Source: Hyphomicrobiales bacterium
GTDB lineage: Bacteria; Pseudomonadota; Alphaproteobacteria; Rhizobiales; Xanthobacteraceae
DNA length: 33,741 nucleotides
Reading direction: 5' to 3'
Assembly: GCA_003140315.1 (NCBI GenBank)
Contig: PLJS01000238.1
Location: 1-33,741, forward strand
Both the position numbers and the translations under genes were made by a program. The notes beneath the pieces were generated by a model. The model saw only the letters and a program-made list of their open reading frames with translations, had not been told where the DNA came from and made no database searches. This document shows, in pieces, positions 1 through 9,510 of the stretch (positions within the stretch are counted from its first letter, which is position 1; each line of letters begins with the position of its first letter).

Positions 1-1313
1 GAGCCGTTCGACTCGGTGATCTCCGAGACGACGCGGATCGTGTAGGGGAAGTCATGGTGATCCGGCAGGACCGGGTGGATCGCCCGCCAAGCGAGCTTGC
101 CGTGGCCGATTTCGCGCCGGCGCGGGCCGCCCATGCGTCCGGTCTCGCCGACCGAGAAGGGCGGGAAGTTGTAGTGCAGCAGGAACCTTTCCTTGTAGGT
201 CCCGGCCAGTGCGTCGATCCACTGCTCGTCTTCGCCGGTGCCGAGCGTCGCGATCACCAGTGCCTGGGTCTCGCCGCGCGTGAACAGCGCGGAGCCGTGA
301 GCGCGTGGAAGAATTCCAGCTTCCGAGACGATCGGACGGACGGTCTTCACGTCGCGGCCGTCGATGCGCTTGCCGGTGTCAAGGATGTTCCAGCGCACGA
401 TCTTGGCTTCGAGTTCCTTGAAGACGCCGGAGACGCGCTGCTTGTCGTATTTCGGCTCGGCGCCTTCGGGGAAATAGTGCGCCGTCATCTTGGCCTTGAC
501 GGCATGCACCGCCTTGTGACGCGCCATCTTGTCGGCGACCGCGTAAGCGGCGCGCAGATCATGCTCGATGAGGCCGAGCATCTCCTTCTCCAGCGCGGCG
601 TTGTCGGTGACGTGGAGGTCGCGCGGCTCCTTGGCGGCCTTCTCGGCGAGCTGGATGATCGCGTCGATCACCGGCTGGAAGTGGCGGTGACCGAACATCA
701 CGGCGCCGAGCATGACCTCCTCGGGCAGTTCCTTCGCCTCCGACTCGACCATCAGCACGGCGTCCTTGGTGCCGGCGACGACGAGATCGAGTTGGCTGTC
801 GGTCATCTCTTCGAGCGTCGGGTTGAGGACGTATTCGTTGCCGACGAAGCCGACGCGCGCGGCGCCGATCGGCCCTATGAAGGGCGCGCCAGACAGCGTC
901 AGCGCCGCAGACGACGCGACCAGCGCCAGGATATCGGGATCGTTTTCCAGATCGTGGCTGAGCGTCGTCACGATCACTTGCGTCTCGTTGCGCCAGCCGT
1001 CGGCGAACAGCGGACGGATCGGGCGGTCGATCAAGCGCGAGATCAGCGTCTCGCGCTCGGTCGGGCGGCCTTCACGCTTGAAATAGCCGCCCGGGATGCG
1101 GCCGGCGGCGTAGAACTTCTCCTGGTAGTCGACCGTCAGGGGCATGAAGTCGATGCCCTCGCGCGGCTCCTTGGCGGCGACCACGGTCGCCAGGACTTTG
1201 GATTCGCCATAGGTGGCGACGACCGCGCCGTCGGCTTGGCGCGCTATCTTGCCGGTCTCGAGGACGAGCTTGCGCCCGCCCCAATCGAGCTCAACACGGT
1301 GGATGTCGAACAT
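1..1313 (-). CDS. pnp: Polynucleotide phosphorylase, 5' part (cut by window edge)
   Basis: PNPase degrades RNA 3' to 5' with phosphate and works in the RNA degradosome. The ATG at 1313 opens with [19 protein letters not shown], and about 437 of some 710 residues are present. The first RNase PH domain (about residues 12-145), the helical linker and the start of the second RNase PH domain are visible. The second domain carries FTRGETQAL and the phosphate-binding PRRREIGHG motif. The catalytic aspartates and the KH and S1 RNA-binding domains lie beyond base 1. The gene follows rpsO after a 249-base spacer holding three hairpins, as in the classical rpsO-pnp arrangement. Identity is very secure; the remainder is off the window rather than truncated. 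Confidence 0.97.
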   Translation of the reverse strand, partial: MFDIHRVELDWGGRKLVLETGKIARQADGAVVATYGESKVLATVVAAKEPREGIDFMPLTVDYQEKFYAAGRIPGGYFKREGRPTERETLISRLIDRPIRPLFADGWRNETQVIVTTLSHDLENDPDILALVASSAALTLSGAPFIGPIGAARVGFVGNEYVLNPTLEEMTDSQLDLVVAGTKDAVLMVESEAKELPEEVMLGAVMFGHRHFQPVIDAIIQLAEKAAKEPRDLHVTDNAALEKEMLGLIEHDLRAAYAVADKMARHKAVHAVKAKMTAHYFPEGAEPKYDKQRVSGVFKELEAKIVRWNILDTGKRIDGRDVKTVRPIVSEAGILPRAHGSALFTRGETQALVIATLGTGEDEQWIDALAGTYKERFLLHYNFPPFSVGETGRMGGPRRREIGHGKLAWRAIHPVLPDHHDFPYTIRVVSEITESNG

Positions 1314-1452
1314 TTCGGTTTTCTCTCATGGGTTTGCCGGAAGACAGAAAGCCATGAGCAAGACGGCGAGGCGCTGTCGCGCGCGCGATCCGCGCTCAAC
1401 GAGACAGCGTCCGGCGATCCTGCCATGGCCTTGCGTTCTTCCATCGGTTAAT

Positions 1453-1473
1453 CCGGACGGACATTCCGTCCGG
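1453..1473 (-). promoter_or_regulatory. Hairpin in pnp leader (candidate RNase III-type site)
   Basis: A perfect 9-bp stem (1453-1461 with 1465-1473) closes a 3-base loop, 140 bases upstream of the pnp start on the transcribed strand. In E. coli the pnp leader has an RNase III-cleaved stem-loop used for autoregulation. The location matches that idea, but the stem is short for RNase III unless it stacks with neighbours. The structure is seen in the sequence; the role is inferred. Confidence 0.45.
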
Positions 1474-1507
1474 CGTACTCGGCGGCTCTTAAAAGTCGCC
1501 ACACAAC

Positions 1508-1526
1508 GGCGGGCGAATGGCCCGCC
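1508..1526 (-). promoter_or_regulatory. Second hairpin in the rpsO-pnp spacer
   Basis: A perfect 7-bp GC stem (1508-1514 with 1520-1526) closes a 5-base loop, between the two flanking hairpins. No T-run follows in the direction of transcription, so it is not an obvious intrinsic terminator. It may protect the rpsO 3' end or take part in processing. Confidence 0.4.
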
Positions 1527-1532
1527 CAACAC

Positions 1533-1561
1533 CGCGCGCGGACTGCCGCGCGCGAAAAAAA
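1533..1561 (-). promoter_or_regulatory. T-tract followed by GC hairpin just after rpsO
   Basis: A perfect 9-bp stem (1533-1541 with 1546-1554) with a 4-base loop starts 8 bases past the rpsO stop codon on the transcribed strand. Seven T residues (1555-1561) come before the stem in that direction, the reverse of an intrinsic terminator. It probably stabilises or processes the rpsO 3' end while allowing read-through to pnp. Confidence 0.4.
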
Positions 1562-1562
1562 C

Positions 1563-1832
1563 TCAACGGCGAATTCCGAGCTTCTCGATGATGGTCTTGT
1601 AGCGCGTCTCATCGGTGCGCTTGAGGTAATCGAGCAACTGACGGCGCTGCGAGACCATCTTGAGCAGGCCGCGCCGCGAATGATTGTCCTTCACGTGGGC
1701 TTTAAAGTGGTCGGTCAGGGTGGTGATGCGTTCCGACAGGATCGCCACTTGCACTTCGGGAGAGCCGGTGTCGCCGGCCTTGGTCCCATAGGTCTTGATG
1801 AGTTCGGCCTTGCGGCCCGGTGCTAGCGACAT
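1563..1832 (-). CDS. rpsO: 30S ribosomal protein S15
   Basis: S15 (89 residues, the usual length) binds 16S rRNA early in 30S assembly. The sequence runs from [16 protein letters not shown] to KLGIRR and contains the typical [16 protein letters not shown] and [20 protein letters not shown] blocks. A longer in-frame start exists 15 codons upstream, but the ATG at 1832 has AAAGGA a few bases before it and matches the family N-terminus. The gene lies between truB and pnp in the canonical order. S15 often represses its own translation through its leader; a candidate leader with promoter and hairpin lies at 1833-2005. Confidence 0.97.
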   Translation of the reverse strand: MSLAPGRKAELIKTYGTKAGDTGSPEVQVAILSERITTLTDHFKAHVKDNHSRRGLLKMVSQRRQLLDYLKRTDETRYKTIIEKLGIRR

Positions 1833-1943
1833 CGGGTTTTCCTTTTGTTGGTGAAACGCAGAAAAGCGTCGGATCAAACCGGAGCTTTCCGCTGATTGGC
1901 GGCAGGGCCGGGATGTCGTCCAGCCGGGTCGCCTAACGAACCG

Positions 1944-1967
1944 CGCGCGGGCATCAGGGCCCGCGCG
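1944..1967 (-). promoter_or_regulatory. Hairpin in rpsO leader RNA
   Basis: A perfect 9-bp GC stem (1944-1952 with 1959-1967) with a 6-base loop lies just downstream of the predicted rpsO start of transcription and about 110 bases before the S15 start codon. It could be part of an S15-responsive leader or a 5' stabiliser. No T-run follows, so a terminator is unlikely. Confidence 0.4.
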
Positions 1968-1976
1968 ACACGGCGG

Positions 1977-2005
1977 AATATACTGAAAAACGCTCCCGAT
2001 GCCAG
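1977..2005 (-). promoter_or_regulatory. Candidate sigma-70 promoter for rpsO
   Basis: On the minus strand, CTGGCA (2000-2005) and TATATT (1977-1982) are separated by 17 bases in the 230-base truB-rpsO spacer. The -10 is close to consensus and the -35 matches four of six positions. Transcription would start near 1970 and give a leader of about 135 bases. An internal rpsO promoter is common in this operon. Predicted from sequence only. Confidence 0.45.
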
Positions 2006-2062
2006 TGAAATGTGGCAGCGCCGGCCTGCGAGCCCTGATTTACGACATTGGTCCGAGGCCCG

Positions 2063-3058
2063 TCACTTCGACGGATTGAAGATCCGCCGCGGGTGCAACT
2101 CTCCCTTTTCGGCCATCGCCAGCGCGATGAGCGATCCCTGGGCCGATACCGCGACCCATCCCTCGATCATGGGGGCATCGCGTCCACGCAGCAAGACCGC
2201 CTGGCCGCGGGCGAGACGCGCCGCATCGGACGTGCTGACGGTGAGCGCCGGCAGGGCGTCAAGGCCAGCCTCGACGCCGAGCAGGAACGAGGGCCGCGGT
2301 GCGCGCGTCTCGGCCGGCGTGTCGGCGTAGGCCTGCAACGCCTCGAGCCCGACCGCCTTGTCCTCGCCGAACGATCCGACGAGGGTGCGGCGCAGCGCCG
2401 CGACGTGTCCGGCACTGCCGAGCGTGCGCCCGAGATCGCGCGCGAGTGCGCGCACGTAGGTACCCTTGCCACATTCGGCCTCGAGCACCGCATGGTCGGC
2501 GTCGGGCGCCTCGATCAGGGCGAGGCGATGAATTTCTACGATTCGCGGGGCAAGCTCGAATTCCTCGCCGTCGCGGGCGAGGTCATACGCCCGTTCGCCG
2601 TCGATCTTGATCGCGGAAAAGCGCGGCGGCACCTGCATGATCGCGCCGGTGAAGCTCGCCAGCGCGGCGTGGATCGCGTCGGCCGAAGGCCGCGCATCGC
2701 TTGCCGCGATCGCGCGCCCCTCGGCATCGTCGGTGTCGGTCTCGATGCCCCAGCGCACCGTGAAGCGGTAGCGCTTGCGGCCATCCATGACGAAGGGAAC
2801 CGTCTTGGTGGCCTCGCCGAGCGCGATCGGCAGCACGCCGGAGGCGAGCGGGTCCAGCGTGCCGGCGTGTCCGGCCTTCTTCGCCGCGAAAGCGCGCTTG
2901 ACGCGCGCGACAGCATGCGTCGAGGTCATGCCGACCGGCTTGTCGAGCACGATCCAGCCGCTCACGTCGCGCTTCTCGCTCTTGCGCTGTCCTTTCCCCT
3001 CGCGCGCTTGCAGCGCGGGATTGAGGACCGGGCGCGGTGCGGGGTCTGGGGCGTTCAT
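2063..3058 (-). CDS. truB: tRNA pseudouridine(55) synthase TruB
   Basis: TruB makes the universal pseudouridine 55 in the T-loop of tRNAs. The 331-residue protein has the catalytic motif [16 protein letters not shown] at about residues 63-78, with the nucleophilic aspartate at D69. The family block [20 protein letters not shown] and the [15 protein letters not shown] motif follow, then a C-terminal PUA-like region. The first 30 residues are a basic, Pro/Ala-rich extension seen in alphaproteobacterial TruB. Its ATG overlaps the rbfA stop as ATGA, which suggests translational coupling. A GGGGAG lies close before the start. Confidence 0.96.
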   Translation of the reverse strand: MNAPDPAPRPVLNPALQAREGKGQRKSEKRDVSGWIVLDKPVGMTSTHAVARVKRAFAAKKAGHAGTLDPLASGVLPIALGEATKTVPFVMDGRKRYRFTVRWGIETDTDDAEGRAIAASDARPSADAIHAALASFTGAIMQVPPRFSAIKIDGERAYDLARDGEEFELAPRIVEIHRLALIEAPDADHAVLEAECGKGTYVRALARDLGRTLGSAGHVAALRRTLVGSFGEDKAVGLEALQAYADTPAETRAPRPSFLLGVEAGLDALPALTVSTSDAARLARGQAVLLRGRDAPMIEGWVAVSAQGSLIALAMAEKGELHPRRIFNPSK

Positions 3059-3471
3059 TGCTCCCCGTCGCCGCTTTCGAGATCGCGCTTCACCGCCGGT
3101 GTTCGCAGAATCTTCTCGATCCGTTCTGCCTCGTCGAATCGTTCGTCGAATCGAAAGCGGATCTCAGGAGCGAATTTCAGGTTAATGCGCCGCGCGATTT
3201 CGCCGCGCAAGAATTTTTTGTTGCGCTCGAGCGCTTCGATCACGGGCTTCGCGTCGCGTCCGCCGAGCGGCATCACGTAGACGGTGGCAAGCCGCAGGTC
3301 CGGGCTCATGGCAACTTCCGGCACCGTGATCATGTGCGTCTCGATCGTCGGGTCGTGAATGTCGCCGCGCGTGAGCATTTCGGCAAGCGCGTGACGAATG
3401 AGTTCGCCGACGCGCAACTGGCGTTGCGAGGCAGCGGGCGAGCCTTTGTCGCGTTGATGATGCTTAGGCAT
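3055..3471 (-). CDS. rbfA: 30S ribosome-binding factor RbfA
   Basis: RbfA binds immature 30S subunits near the 5' end of 16S rRNA during cold adaptation and assembly. The 138-residue protein has the single KH-like domain, with [19 protein letters not shown] at the N-terminus and [13 protein letters not shown] in the core. An upstream in-frame extension to 3612 would translate the palindromic spacer. The ATG at 3471 ([10 protein letters not shown]) fits the family and is preferred. The stop overlaps the truB start by 4 bases. An unusual 186-base spacer with a compound palindrome separates it from infB. Confidence 0.94.
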   Translation of the reverse strand: MPKHHQRDKGSPAASQRQLRVGELIRHALAEMLTRGDIHDPTIETHMITVPEVAMSPDLRLATVYVMPLGGRDAKPVIEALERNKKFLRGEIARRINLKFAPEIRFRFDERFDEAERIEKILRTPAVKRDLESGDGEQ

Positions 3472-3495
3472 AGCCAAGACCTGAAATATTTGCGT

Positions 3496-3616
3496 CGTCA
3501 TGCCCGGCCTTGTGCCGGGCGTCCCGCTTAGGAAGGCACAGTATGTCCCTAAGCGGGATGGCCGGGACACCAGGGTGTTTACGCCCGTCTTCGACGGGCT
3601 ATGCCCAGCCATGACG
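3496..3616. repeat. Compound palindromic intergenic element in infB-rbfA spacer
   Basis: The 121-base element is bounded by perfect inverted ends CGTCATG (3496-3502) and CATGACG (3610-3616). Inside are three hairpins: 3502-3520 (7-bp stem), 3522-3558 (11-bp stem TCCCGCTTAGG) and 3583-3599 (7-bp stem, TTC loop). The wording resembles the abundant CGTCATGGCCGGG-type palindromes I know from Bradyrhizobium and relatives; copy number cannot be checked here. It sits between two co-directional operon genes, so it should be transcribed and fold in the mRNA. Confidence 0.75.
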
Positions 3617-3657
3617 GGGAAAGTTGAGTGTGCTCCGCCTCGATCTGAGATTCGGAC

Positions 3658-6273
3658 TCAGAGCGAGCGCTGCACCGTCTCCACGCGATAGCACTCGATC
3701 ACGTCGCCGGCCCGCATGTCCTGGTAGTTCTCGAAGGCCATGCCGCATTCCTGGCCCGCCACCACCTCGCGCGCATCGTCCTTGAAGCGCTTGAGTTGGC
3801 TGAGCTTGCCCTCGTGGATGACGACGTTGTCGCGGATCAGGCGCACATTCGCGCCGCGCTCGACCTTGCCGTCGGTGACGCGGCAGCCGGCGATCTTGCC
3901 GACCTTGGAAACCTGGAAGATCTCCAGGATCTGCGCGTTGCCCAGCATGGTCTCGCGCCGCTCCGGCGTGAGCAGGCCCGACATCGCGGCTTTCACGTCG
4001 TCGACGAGATTGTAGATGATGTTGTAGTAGCGGATCTCGGTGCCGGCCCGTTCGGCCGCCTCGCGCGCTTCCTTGTGGGCGCGCACGTTGAAGCCGATGA
4101 TCGCGGCGCCGGAGGATTCGGCGAGCGTCACGTCGGATTCGGTGATGCCGCCAACGCCCGCATGGATGACGCGCGCCGCGACCTCGTCGGTGCCGAGCTT
4201 TTCGAGCGCGCCCATCACCGCCTCGAGCGAGCCCTGCACGTCGGCCTTGATGATCAGCGGGAATTCCTTGCTTCCCGCGGTCTTGACCTGCGCCATCATC
4301 TGCTCGAGCGAACCGCGCATGCCGGTCTGGCGCGCAGCCTGGCGCTCGCGCTTCTGGCGTGCGCGATAGTCCGTCACCTCGCGGGCGCGGGCCTCGTTGC
4401 CGACGACGGCGAGCCGGTCGCCCGCATCGGGCGTGCCGGTAAAGCCGAGAACCTCGACCGGCATCGAGGGACCCGCCGTGCTGACCGCCACGCCGGCATC
4501 GGAAATGAGCGCGCGGACGCGTCCCCATTCTGCGCCCGCCACCACGATGTCGCCGCCCCGCAGCGTGCCACGCTGCACCAGCACGGTCGCGACCGGGCCG
4601 CGGCCGCGGTCGAGCTTCGCCTCGATGACGGTGCCTTCGGCCGGCCGGTCCGGATTGGCCTTGAGGTCGAGGATTTCGGCCTGTAGCGCGATCGTTTCGA
4701 GCAGCTTGTCAAGGTTGAGCTTCTTGGTCGCCGAGACCTCGACGTCGAGCACGTCGCCGCCGAGCGATTCGACCTGCACCTCGTATTGCAGCAACTCGCT
4801 GCGCACGCGCTCGGCCTTGGCGTCCGCCTTGTCGATCTTGTTGATCGCGACGATCATCGGGACCTTGGCGGCCTTGGCGTGATTGATCGCCTCGACCGTC
4901 TGCGGCATGACGCCGTCATCGGCCGCGACCACCAGGATCACGAGATCGGTGACCTTTGCACCACGGGCGCGCATCGCCGTGAAGGCGGCATGGCCCGGCG
5001 TGTCGATGAACGTGATTTTGCCGCCCTTGGGCGAGGCCACCTGATAGGCGCCGATGTGCTGCGTGATGCCGCCCGCCTCGCCGCTCACCACATTGGTCTG
5101 GCGGATCGCGTCGAGCAGCGAGGTCTTGCCGTGATCGACATGGCCCATGATGGTCACGACCGGCGGCCGCGGCAGCAAGGTCGCGGCATCGTCGACGGCG
5201 TCGAACAGGCCTTCCTCGACGTCGGATTCGGCGACGCGGCGCACCGTGTGGCCAAGCTCCTCGGCGAGGAGCTGTGCGGTGTCGGCGTCGATCGTATCGG
5301 TGATCTTCGCCATGTGACCTTGCTTCATCATGAGCTTGATCACGTCGACACCGCGCTCCGACATGCGGTTGGCGAGTTCCTGGATGGTGATGGTTTCCGG
5401 GATCGTGACTTCGCGCACGAGCTTTTCCTTCTGCTCGGTGTCGCGATGTCCGGTCATGCGTTGCGTGCGGCGCCGGAACGAGGCGACCGAACGCTCACGC
5501 ACTTCGTCGGCGGTGAGCGCGGTCACCAGCGTCAGGCGGCCGCGCTGCTTCGGCGCGCCGGCGCGCGGCGCCTTGGGCGCCGCAGCCGGACGAGCCACCG
5601 CGCCGCCTGCGCCGCGGCGGGCCGGGCGCCGATCGTCGTCATCGGCCTCCGGCGTCAGGACGCGGGCGGTGGGCGTGGCCCCGCCTTTCGCTCTCGCCTC
5701 CTCCTCGCCGAAGCGCTTCTTGGCGACTTCGTCGGCCCGGCGTTTGGTTTCTTCGTCGTGGCGGCGGCGATCTTCCTCGCCGCGCTTGCGTGCCTCTGCG
5801 GCCTCGCGTTCCGTGCGGTCGACCGCATCGCGGGCAGCGCGCGTGCGCGCCTCGTCCTCGGCGACCTTGCGTTCCTCCGCCTCGCGCACCTTGGCGTCGC
5901 CGAGCGCGTGCGCGCGCCGGCTGCGTTCTTCCTCGGTTAGTGTCCGCAGAACGACGCCGGATGCCTTCGGTACCGGAGCAGCGGCCGCCGCCGGCGTCGC
6001 TGCGGGCGCCGCAGGCGCCGCCGGTCCGCGCGGTGCGATCCCGCCGCGCCGCGGCGTGGCACTACGCTCCGGTGCGGCCGCGGGGGCCGGCTCGGCGGCC
6101 TTGACCTCGCCCGGTCCGACGCGACGTTTCACCTTCTCGACGACCACCGCCTTCGAGCGGCCATGGCTGAAGCTCTGGCGCACCACGCCTGTCTCGGTGC
6201 GCGGCTTGAGCGTCAGCTTCGTTGGAGCGACGCTCAGCTTCTTCTCGCCAGGGCTCTTGGTTTCAGTTGTCAT
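3658..6273 (-). CDS. infB: Translation initiation factor IF-2
   Basis: IF-2 is the GTPase that brings fMet-tRNA to the 30S subunit and promotes 50S joining. The 871-residue protein has an alphaproteobacterial N-terminus ([21 protein letters not shown]). A Pro/Ala-rich stretch follows (about 60-105), then a charged Glu/Arg coiled region (about 113-195). The IF2_N module ([19 protein letters not shown]-type) covers about 285-345, followed by the G domain. G1 GHVDHGKT is at 377-384, DTPGH at 424-428 and NKID at 478-481. C-terminal beta-barrel and fMet-tRNA-binding domains follow. AAGGA precedes the ATG, which overlaps the ylxR stop as ATGA. Complete and normal. Confidence 0.97.
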   Translation of the reverse strand: MTTETKSPGEKKLSVAPTKLTLKPRTETGVVRQSFSHGRSKAVVVEKVKRRVGPGEVKAAEPAPAAAPERSATPRRGGIAPRGPAAPAAPAATPAAAAAPVPKASGVVLRTLTEEERSRRAHALGDAKVREAEERKVAEDEARTRAARDAVDRTEREAAEARKRGEEDRRRHDEETKRRADEVAKKRFGEEEARAKGGATPTARVLTPEADDDDRRPARRGAGGAVARPAAAPKAPRAGAPKQRGRLTLVTALTADEVRERSVASFRRRTQRMTGHRDTEQKEKLVREVTIPETITIQELANRMSERGVDVIKLMMKQGHMAKITDTIDADTAQLLAEELGHTVRRVAESDVEEGLFDAVDDAATLLPRPPVVTIMGHVDHGKTSLLDAIRQTNVVSGEAGGITQHIGAYQVASPKGGKITFIDTPGHAAFTAMRARGAKVTDLVILVVAADDGVMPQTVEAINHAKAAKVPMIVAINKIDKADAKAERVRSELLQYEVQVESLGGDVLDVEVSATKKLNLDKLLETIALQAEILDLKANPDRPAEGTVIEAKLDRGRGPVATVLVQRGTLRGGDIVVAGAEWGRVRALISDAGVAVSTAGPSMPVEVLGFTGTPDAGDRLAVVGNEARAREVTDYRARQKRERQAARQTGMRGSLEQMMAQVKTAGSKEFPLIIKADVQGSLEAVMGALEKLGTDEVAARVIHAGVGGITESDVTLAESSGAAIIGFNVRAHKEAREAAERAGTEIRYYNIIYNLVDDVKAAMSGLLTPERRETMLGNAQILEIFQVSKVGKIAGCRVTDGKVERGANVRLIRDNVVIHEGKLSQLKRFKDDAREVVAGQECGMAFENYQDMRAGDVIECYRVETVQRSL

Positions 6274-6977
6274 TCCGATCCTTCATCTCCAATACGCGGC
6301 TCACGCCGCATCACCGCGCCACGGCCGCCCGTATCGACCGCCCGGAAGCGTTCGAGGCCGAAACAGCGCGTCATGAACCCGTTGCTCGCGGGGCCGGCGA
6401 GCAGGGCTGCATGTATCACATTTGACCGCCCCAATGCCAAATCCAATTGCGCCGACGAGAATGCCGAAATGACCGGGACCTCGCCCGCCTCCTGTGCCTC
6501 GGAACGGTGCCGGACCGCCGCGGCAAGCTTGCGCACCCCGTCGGGAGCCGCGTCCGAGGCATGGATCACGGCCGCGACGGGCTTGTCGGCGAGGGCCGCT
6601 TCCGTCTTGGCGAACCCGATCGCCACCCGTCCGGACTTGTGGGCCATGGCGAGCGACTCGAGGCAGGATCCCACGATCTGCCGGTCGAGCAGCATGCCGA
6701 GGTCGGGCGCAACCTTGACCTTGGCCTTGAAGCTGCGCGCAAAAACGTTGCGCCGCACGGCTTCATCGACCACCGCCCGGGTCGCCGTGACCCACACGCC
6801 GCGGCCTGGCAGTTTACGCTTCAGGTCCGGGACGACCGTGCCGTCCGGCCCGACAACGAAGCGGATGAGCTCCGCGACCGGGCGGACGGTCCTGGTTGCG
6901 GCGCAAAACCGCTCGGTCAGCCGCCGGTGATCGCGCGGCCCCGCATCGGTCTCTCTATCGTCGGGAGGCGCGAGCAT
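6270..6977 (-). CDS. ylxR: YlxR-type RNA-binding protein with C-terminal L7Ae-like domain
   Basis: The protein has 235 residues. The N-terminal part (about 20-95) is a DUF448/YlxR domain with [10 protein letters not shown] and the LPGRGVWV motif. The C-terminal half (about 100-205) resembles the L7Ae/L30e ribosomal-protein fold, with [18 protein letters not shown] and [15 protein letters not shown]. In Firmicutes, YlxR binds RNase P RNA and its neighbour is a separate L7Ae-like protein. Here the two are fused, as is usual in alphaproteobacteria. It lies between nusA (25-base gap) and infB (ATGA overlap). A role in RNA binding or regulation is inferred from family and context. Confidence 0.88.
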   Translation of the reverse strand: MLAPPDDRETDAGPRDHRRLTERFCAATRTVRPVAELIRFVVGPDGTVVPDLKRKLPGRGVWVTATRAVVDEAVRRNVFARSFKAKVKVAPDLGMLLDRQIVGSCLESLAMAHKSGRVAIGFAKTEAALADKPVAAVIHASDAAPDGVRKLAAAVRHRSEAQEAGEVPVISAFSSAQLDLALGRSNVIHAALLAGPASNGFMTRCFGLERFRAVDTGGRGAVMRREPRIGDEGSE

Positions 6978-7002
6978 CGGGTTTGCCTGGTTGCCCTCTC
7001 GC

Positions 7003-8613
7003 TCATTGGGCCGGCTCGGCCACTTCGGCCGGGGTCTCTTCGGCCGCGGGTCGCGCGAGATCGGCTTCGGTGACCCAGCCGGCCTTGAGGCGGGCCTGCA
7101 TGATCAGGGCCTCGCATTCCTCGCGGCTCAACTCGAAACCGTCGAGGAAGCCGGGCTCGTGCTTGGCCTCGCCGTCCTTGCGCTCGGTCCAGCCGATGAG
7201 ATCGTCGGTCGCGCAGCCGGCGAGATCCTCCACCGTCTTGACGCCGTTCTCGCCGAGGGCGACCAGCATCTTGGTGGTGACGCCCGGTATCTCCTTGAGC
7301 GCGTCGTCGACGCCCAGTTCCTGGCGCTTGGTGTCGAGCTCGGCCTCGATCTGGGCCAGATAGTCGCGCGCCCGGGTCTGCAATTCACCCGCGGTGTCCT
7401 CGTCGAAGCCCTCGATCGAGGTGAGTTCCTTCGGCTCCACGTAGGCGAGTTCCTCGACCGAGTTGAAGCCTTCCGAGGCGAGCAACTGGCCGACCACCTC
7501 GTCGACGTTGAGGGTTTCCATGAACATCTTGGTGCGCTTCTCGAACTCGGCCTGCCGGCGCTCGGATTCTTCCTGTTCGGTCAGGATGTCGATGTCCCAA
7601 CTGGTGAGCTGCGAGGCGAGCCGCACGTTCTGTCCGCGCCGTCCGATCGCAAGCGAGAGCTGCTGATCCGGCACGACGACTTCAATGCGCTGACGGTCCT
7701 CGTCGAGCACCACCTTGGCGACCTCGGCCGGCGCGAGCGCGTTGACCACGAAGGTCGCGGTGTCCTGAGACCACGGGATGATGTCGATCTTCTCGCCCTG
7801 AAGCTCGTTCACGACCGCCTGCACGCGCGAACCGCGCATGCCGACGCAGGCGCCGACCGGGTCGACCGAGGAATCGCGCGAGATCACGGCGATCTTTGCG
7901 CGTGACCCGGGATCGCGCGCGACCGCCTTCACCTCGACGATGCCGTCGTAGATCTCGGGCACTTCCTGGGCGAACAGCTTCGCCATGAACTGCGGATGAG
8001 TACGAGACAAGAAAATCTGCGGTCCGCGGGCTTCCCGGCGCACGTCGTAGATATAGGCGCGGATACGGTCGCCGTTGCGCATGGTCTCGCGCGGCAGCAT
8101 TTCGTCGCGCCGCACGATCGCCTCGCCGCGCCCGAGATCGACCACCACGTTGCCGTACTCGACGCGCTTGACGATGCCGTTGACGATGTCGCCGATGCGG
8201 TCCTTGTATTCCTGATACTGCCGGTCGCGCTCGGCCTCGCGCACCTTCTGCACGATCACCTGCTTGGCGGACTGCGCCGCGATGCGGCCGTATTCGAGCG
8301 GTGGCAGAGCATCCGAAATGGTATCGCCGATCTGCGCCGCCGGATTGTGCCGGCGCGCCTCCTCGACCCCGATCTGGTTGGACGGGTTCTCGATATTCTC
8401 GACGACGAGCATGTGCCGCGAGAGCCGAAGCTCGCCCGTCTTCGCGTTGATCTCGGCATGGACGTCGGTTTCGGCGCCATAGCGCGAGCGCGCCGCCTTC
8501 GCGATCGCGTCCTCCATGGCGGTGATCACGATCGAGCGGTCGATCGACTTCTCGCGCGCGACCGCTTCGGCAATCTGCAACAGTTCAAGCCGGTTGGCGC
8601 TGACGGCGGCCAT
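7003..8613 (-). CDS. nusA: Transcription elongation/termination factor NusA
   Basis: NusA binds RNA polymerase and modulates pausing, termination and antitermination. The 536-residue protein has the N-terminal polymerase-binding domain (about 1-125) and an S1 domain (about 135-200, with GIVKRVEYGNVVVDLGRGEA). Two KH domains follow (about 205-345, with GACVGMRGSRVQAV and LAIGRRGQNVRLA). Two C-terminal helical repeats come last (about 365-500), as in proteobacterial NusA. The tail is acidic and Ala-rich. AGGAG precedes the ATG, only 3 bases after the rimP stop. The operon has a terminator-like hairpin in its leader, and NusA itself is a natural candidate to act there. Confidence 0.97.
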   Translation of the reverse strand: MAAVSANRLELLQIAEAVAREKSIDRSIVITAMEDAIAKAARSRYGAETDVHAEINAKTGELRLSRHMLVVENIENPSNQIGVEEARRHNPAAQIGDTISDALPPLEYGRIAAQSAKQVIVQKVREAERDRQYQEYKDRIGDIVNGIVKRVEYGNVVVDLGRGEAIVRRDEMLPRETMRNGDRIRAYIYDVRREARGPQIFLSRTHPQFMAKLFAQEVPEIYDGIVEVKAVARDPGSRAKIAVISRDSSVDPVGACVGMRGSRVQAVVNELQGEKIDIIPWSQDTATFVVNALAPAEVAKVVLDEDRQRIEVVVPDQQLSLAIGRRGQNVRLASQLTSWDIDILTEQEESERRQAEFEKRTKMFMETLNVDEVVGQLLASEGFNSVEELAYVEPKELTSIEGFDEDTAGELQTRARDYLAQIEAELDTKRQELGVDDALKEIPGVTTKMLVALGENGVKTVEDLAGCATDDLIGWTERKDGEAKHEPGFLDGFELSREECEALIMQARLKAGWVTEADLARPAAEETPAEVAEPAQ

Positions 8614-8616
8614 CGG

Positions 8617-9279
8617 TCACTCTCCTTCGGTTTCGCTCGCATGCAGCCGGTCACCCGGCATGCGATTGTCATTGTCTGCGTCGCGCGCGGCGCGCGGTTC
8701 GATTTCGTTGCGCGCTGCGCGCGCCTTGCCGCGCCGCAGCGACTCGGTGACCAAGGCGTCGCTGAGCACGAGCCGGGCATCGGCCATGTCGGCGATCGGA
8801 AGCAACGCCTCGTCGGCCTCGCCCTCTGCGGCCTTGGTGTGACGGATCCGCGCCGCTTCGCCATCGACGCCGAGCAGGACACCGCGGAACCGGCGGCGGC
8901 CTTGCAAACCGACGGCCATTTCGACTTTCACCTCGTGGCCGGCGTAACGTTCGAAATCAGAGCGGCGTACCAGTGGCCGGTCGATCCCGGGTGAAGATAT
9001 CTCAAGCCGATATTCGCGATCGATCGGGTCTTCCACGTCCAATACCGGGGACAGCGTGCGCGACGCGGACTCGCAGTCTTCGACCGTCATGCTGCCGTCC
9101 GGCCGTTCCGCCATGATCTGGACGGTGCAGTTGGACGACGCCGAGACGCGCACGCGCACCAGCCGATAGCCCAGTTCGGCGAGGACGGGCGCCGCGATGC
9201 TGGCGACACGTGCAGCCGTCCCCTGCTCGATGATGAGCCGGGGCTCGGCGAATTCTGTCGCTCCGACCGTGTCGATCAT
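8617..9279 (-). CDS. rimP: Ribosome maturation factor RimP
   Basis: RimP assists 30S maturation. The core contains [50 protein letters not shown] and [19 protein letters not shown], followed by the C-terminal SH3-like domain and a charged tail. An in-frame ATG at 9312 would add 11 residues, but no ribosome binding site precedes it and it abuts the leader hairpin. The ATG at 9279 (220 residues) has GGAGGG just upstream, though the spacing is short, and matches relatives. It is the first gene of the rimP-nusA-infB operon and is divergent from the HerA-like gene. Confidence 0.94.
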   Translation of the reverse strand: MIDTVGATEFAEPRLIIEQGTAARVASIAAPVLAELGYRLVRVRVSASSNCTVQIMAERPDGSMTVEDCESASRTLSPVLDVEDPIDREYRLEISSPGIDRPLVRRSDFERYAGHEVKVEMAVGLQGRRRFRGVLLGVDGEAARIRHTKAAEGEADEALLPIADMADARLVLSDALVTESLRRGKARAARNEIEPRAARDADNDNRMPGDRLHASETEGE

Positions 9280-9310
9280 GTCCCTCCGGCAGCGTCGCCA
9301 TTCGGGTAAC

Positions 9311-9344
9311 AAAAAAGAGCGGGTCCCGGCCGGGGCCCACTCTC
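9311..9344 (-). terminator. Intrinsic terminator-like hairpin in the rimP leader
   Basis: On the minus strand an 11-position stem (9332-9342 with 9317-9327) has one C-A mismatch, one G-U pair and a GGCC loop. It is followed at once by six T residues (9316-9311). This is a textbook intrinsic terminator, pointing toward rimP and ending about 30 bases before its start codon. No gene on the same strand lies upstream within this gap, so it would act on the operon's own leader. Attenuation is inferred. Confidence 0.65.
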
Positions 9345-9398
9345 AAAAACCGTTCGGATATCATCCGACCGTTATGAGGTGTCTTTACAGACGCAGCA

Positions 9399-9427
9399 CA
9401 TATAGCGCCTTGCCCAAAAGATGCAAG
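9399..9427 (-). promoter_or_regulatory. Candidate promoter for the rimP-nusA-infB operon
   Basis: On the minus strand, TTGCAT (9421-9426) lies 16 bases from TATATG (9399-9404); an offset reading gives CTTGCA and CTATAT. This resembles alphaproteobacterial sigma-70 promoters. Transcription would start near 9392, giving a leader of about 113 bases that includes the terminator-like hairpin. Sequence prediction only. Confidence 0.4.
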
Positions 9428-9510
9428 GCCGGGGCGGGCCCTGAGCGCGGTTTCGATGGGGTCGGCACGCTGTGCCTCGATCGCGACAGGTCGGGTGAAA
9501 TTGTCCGGCT

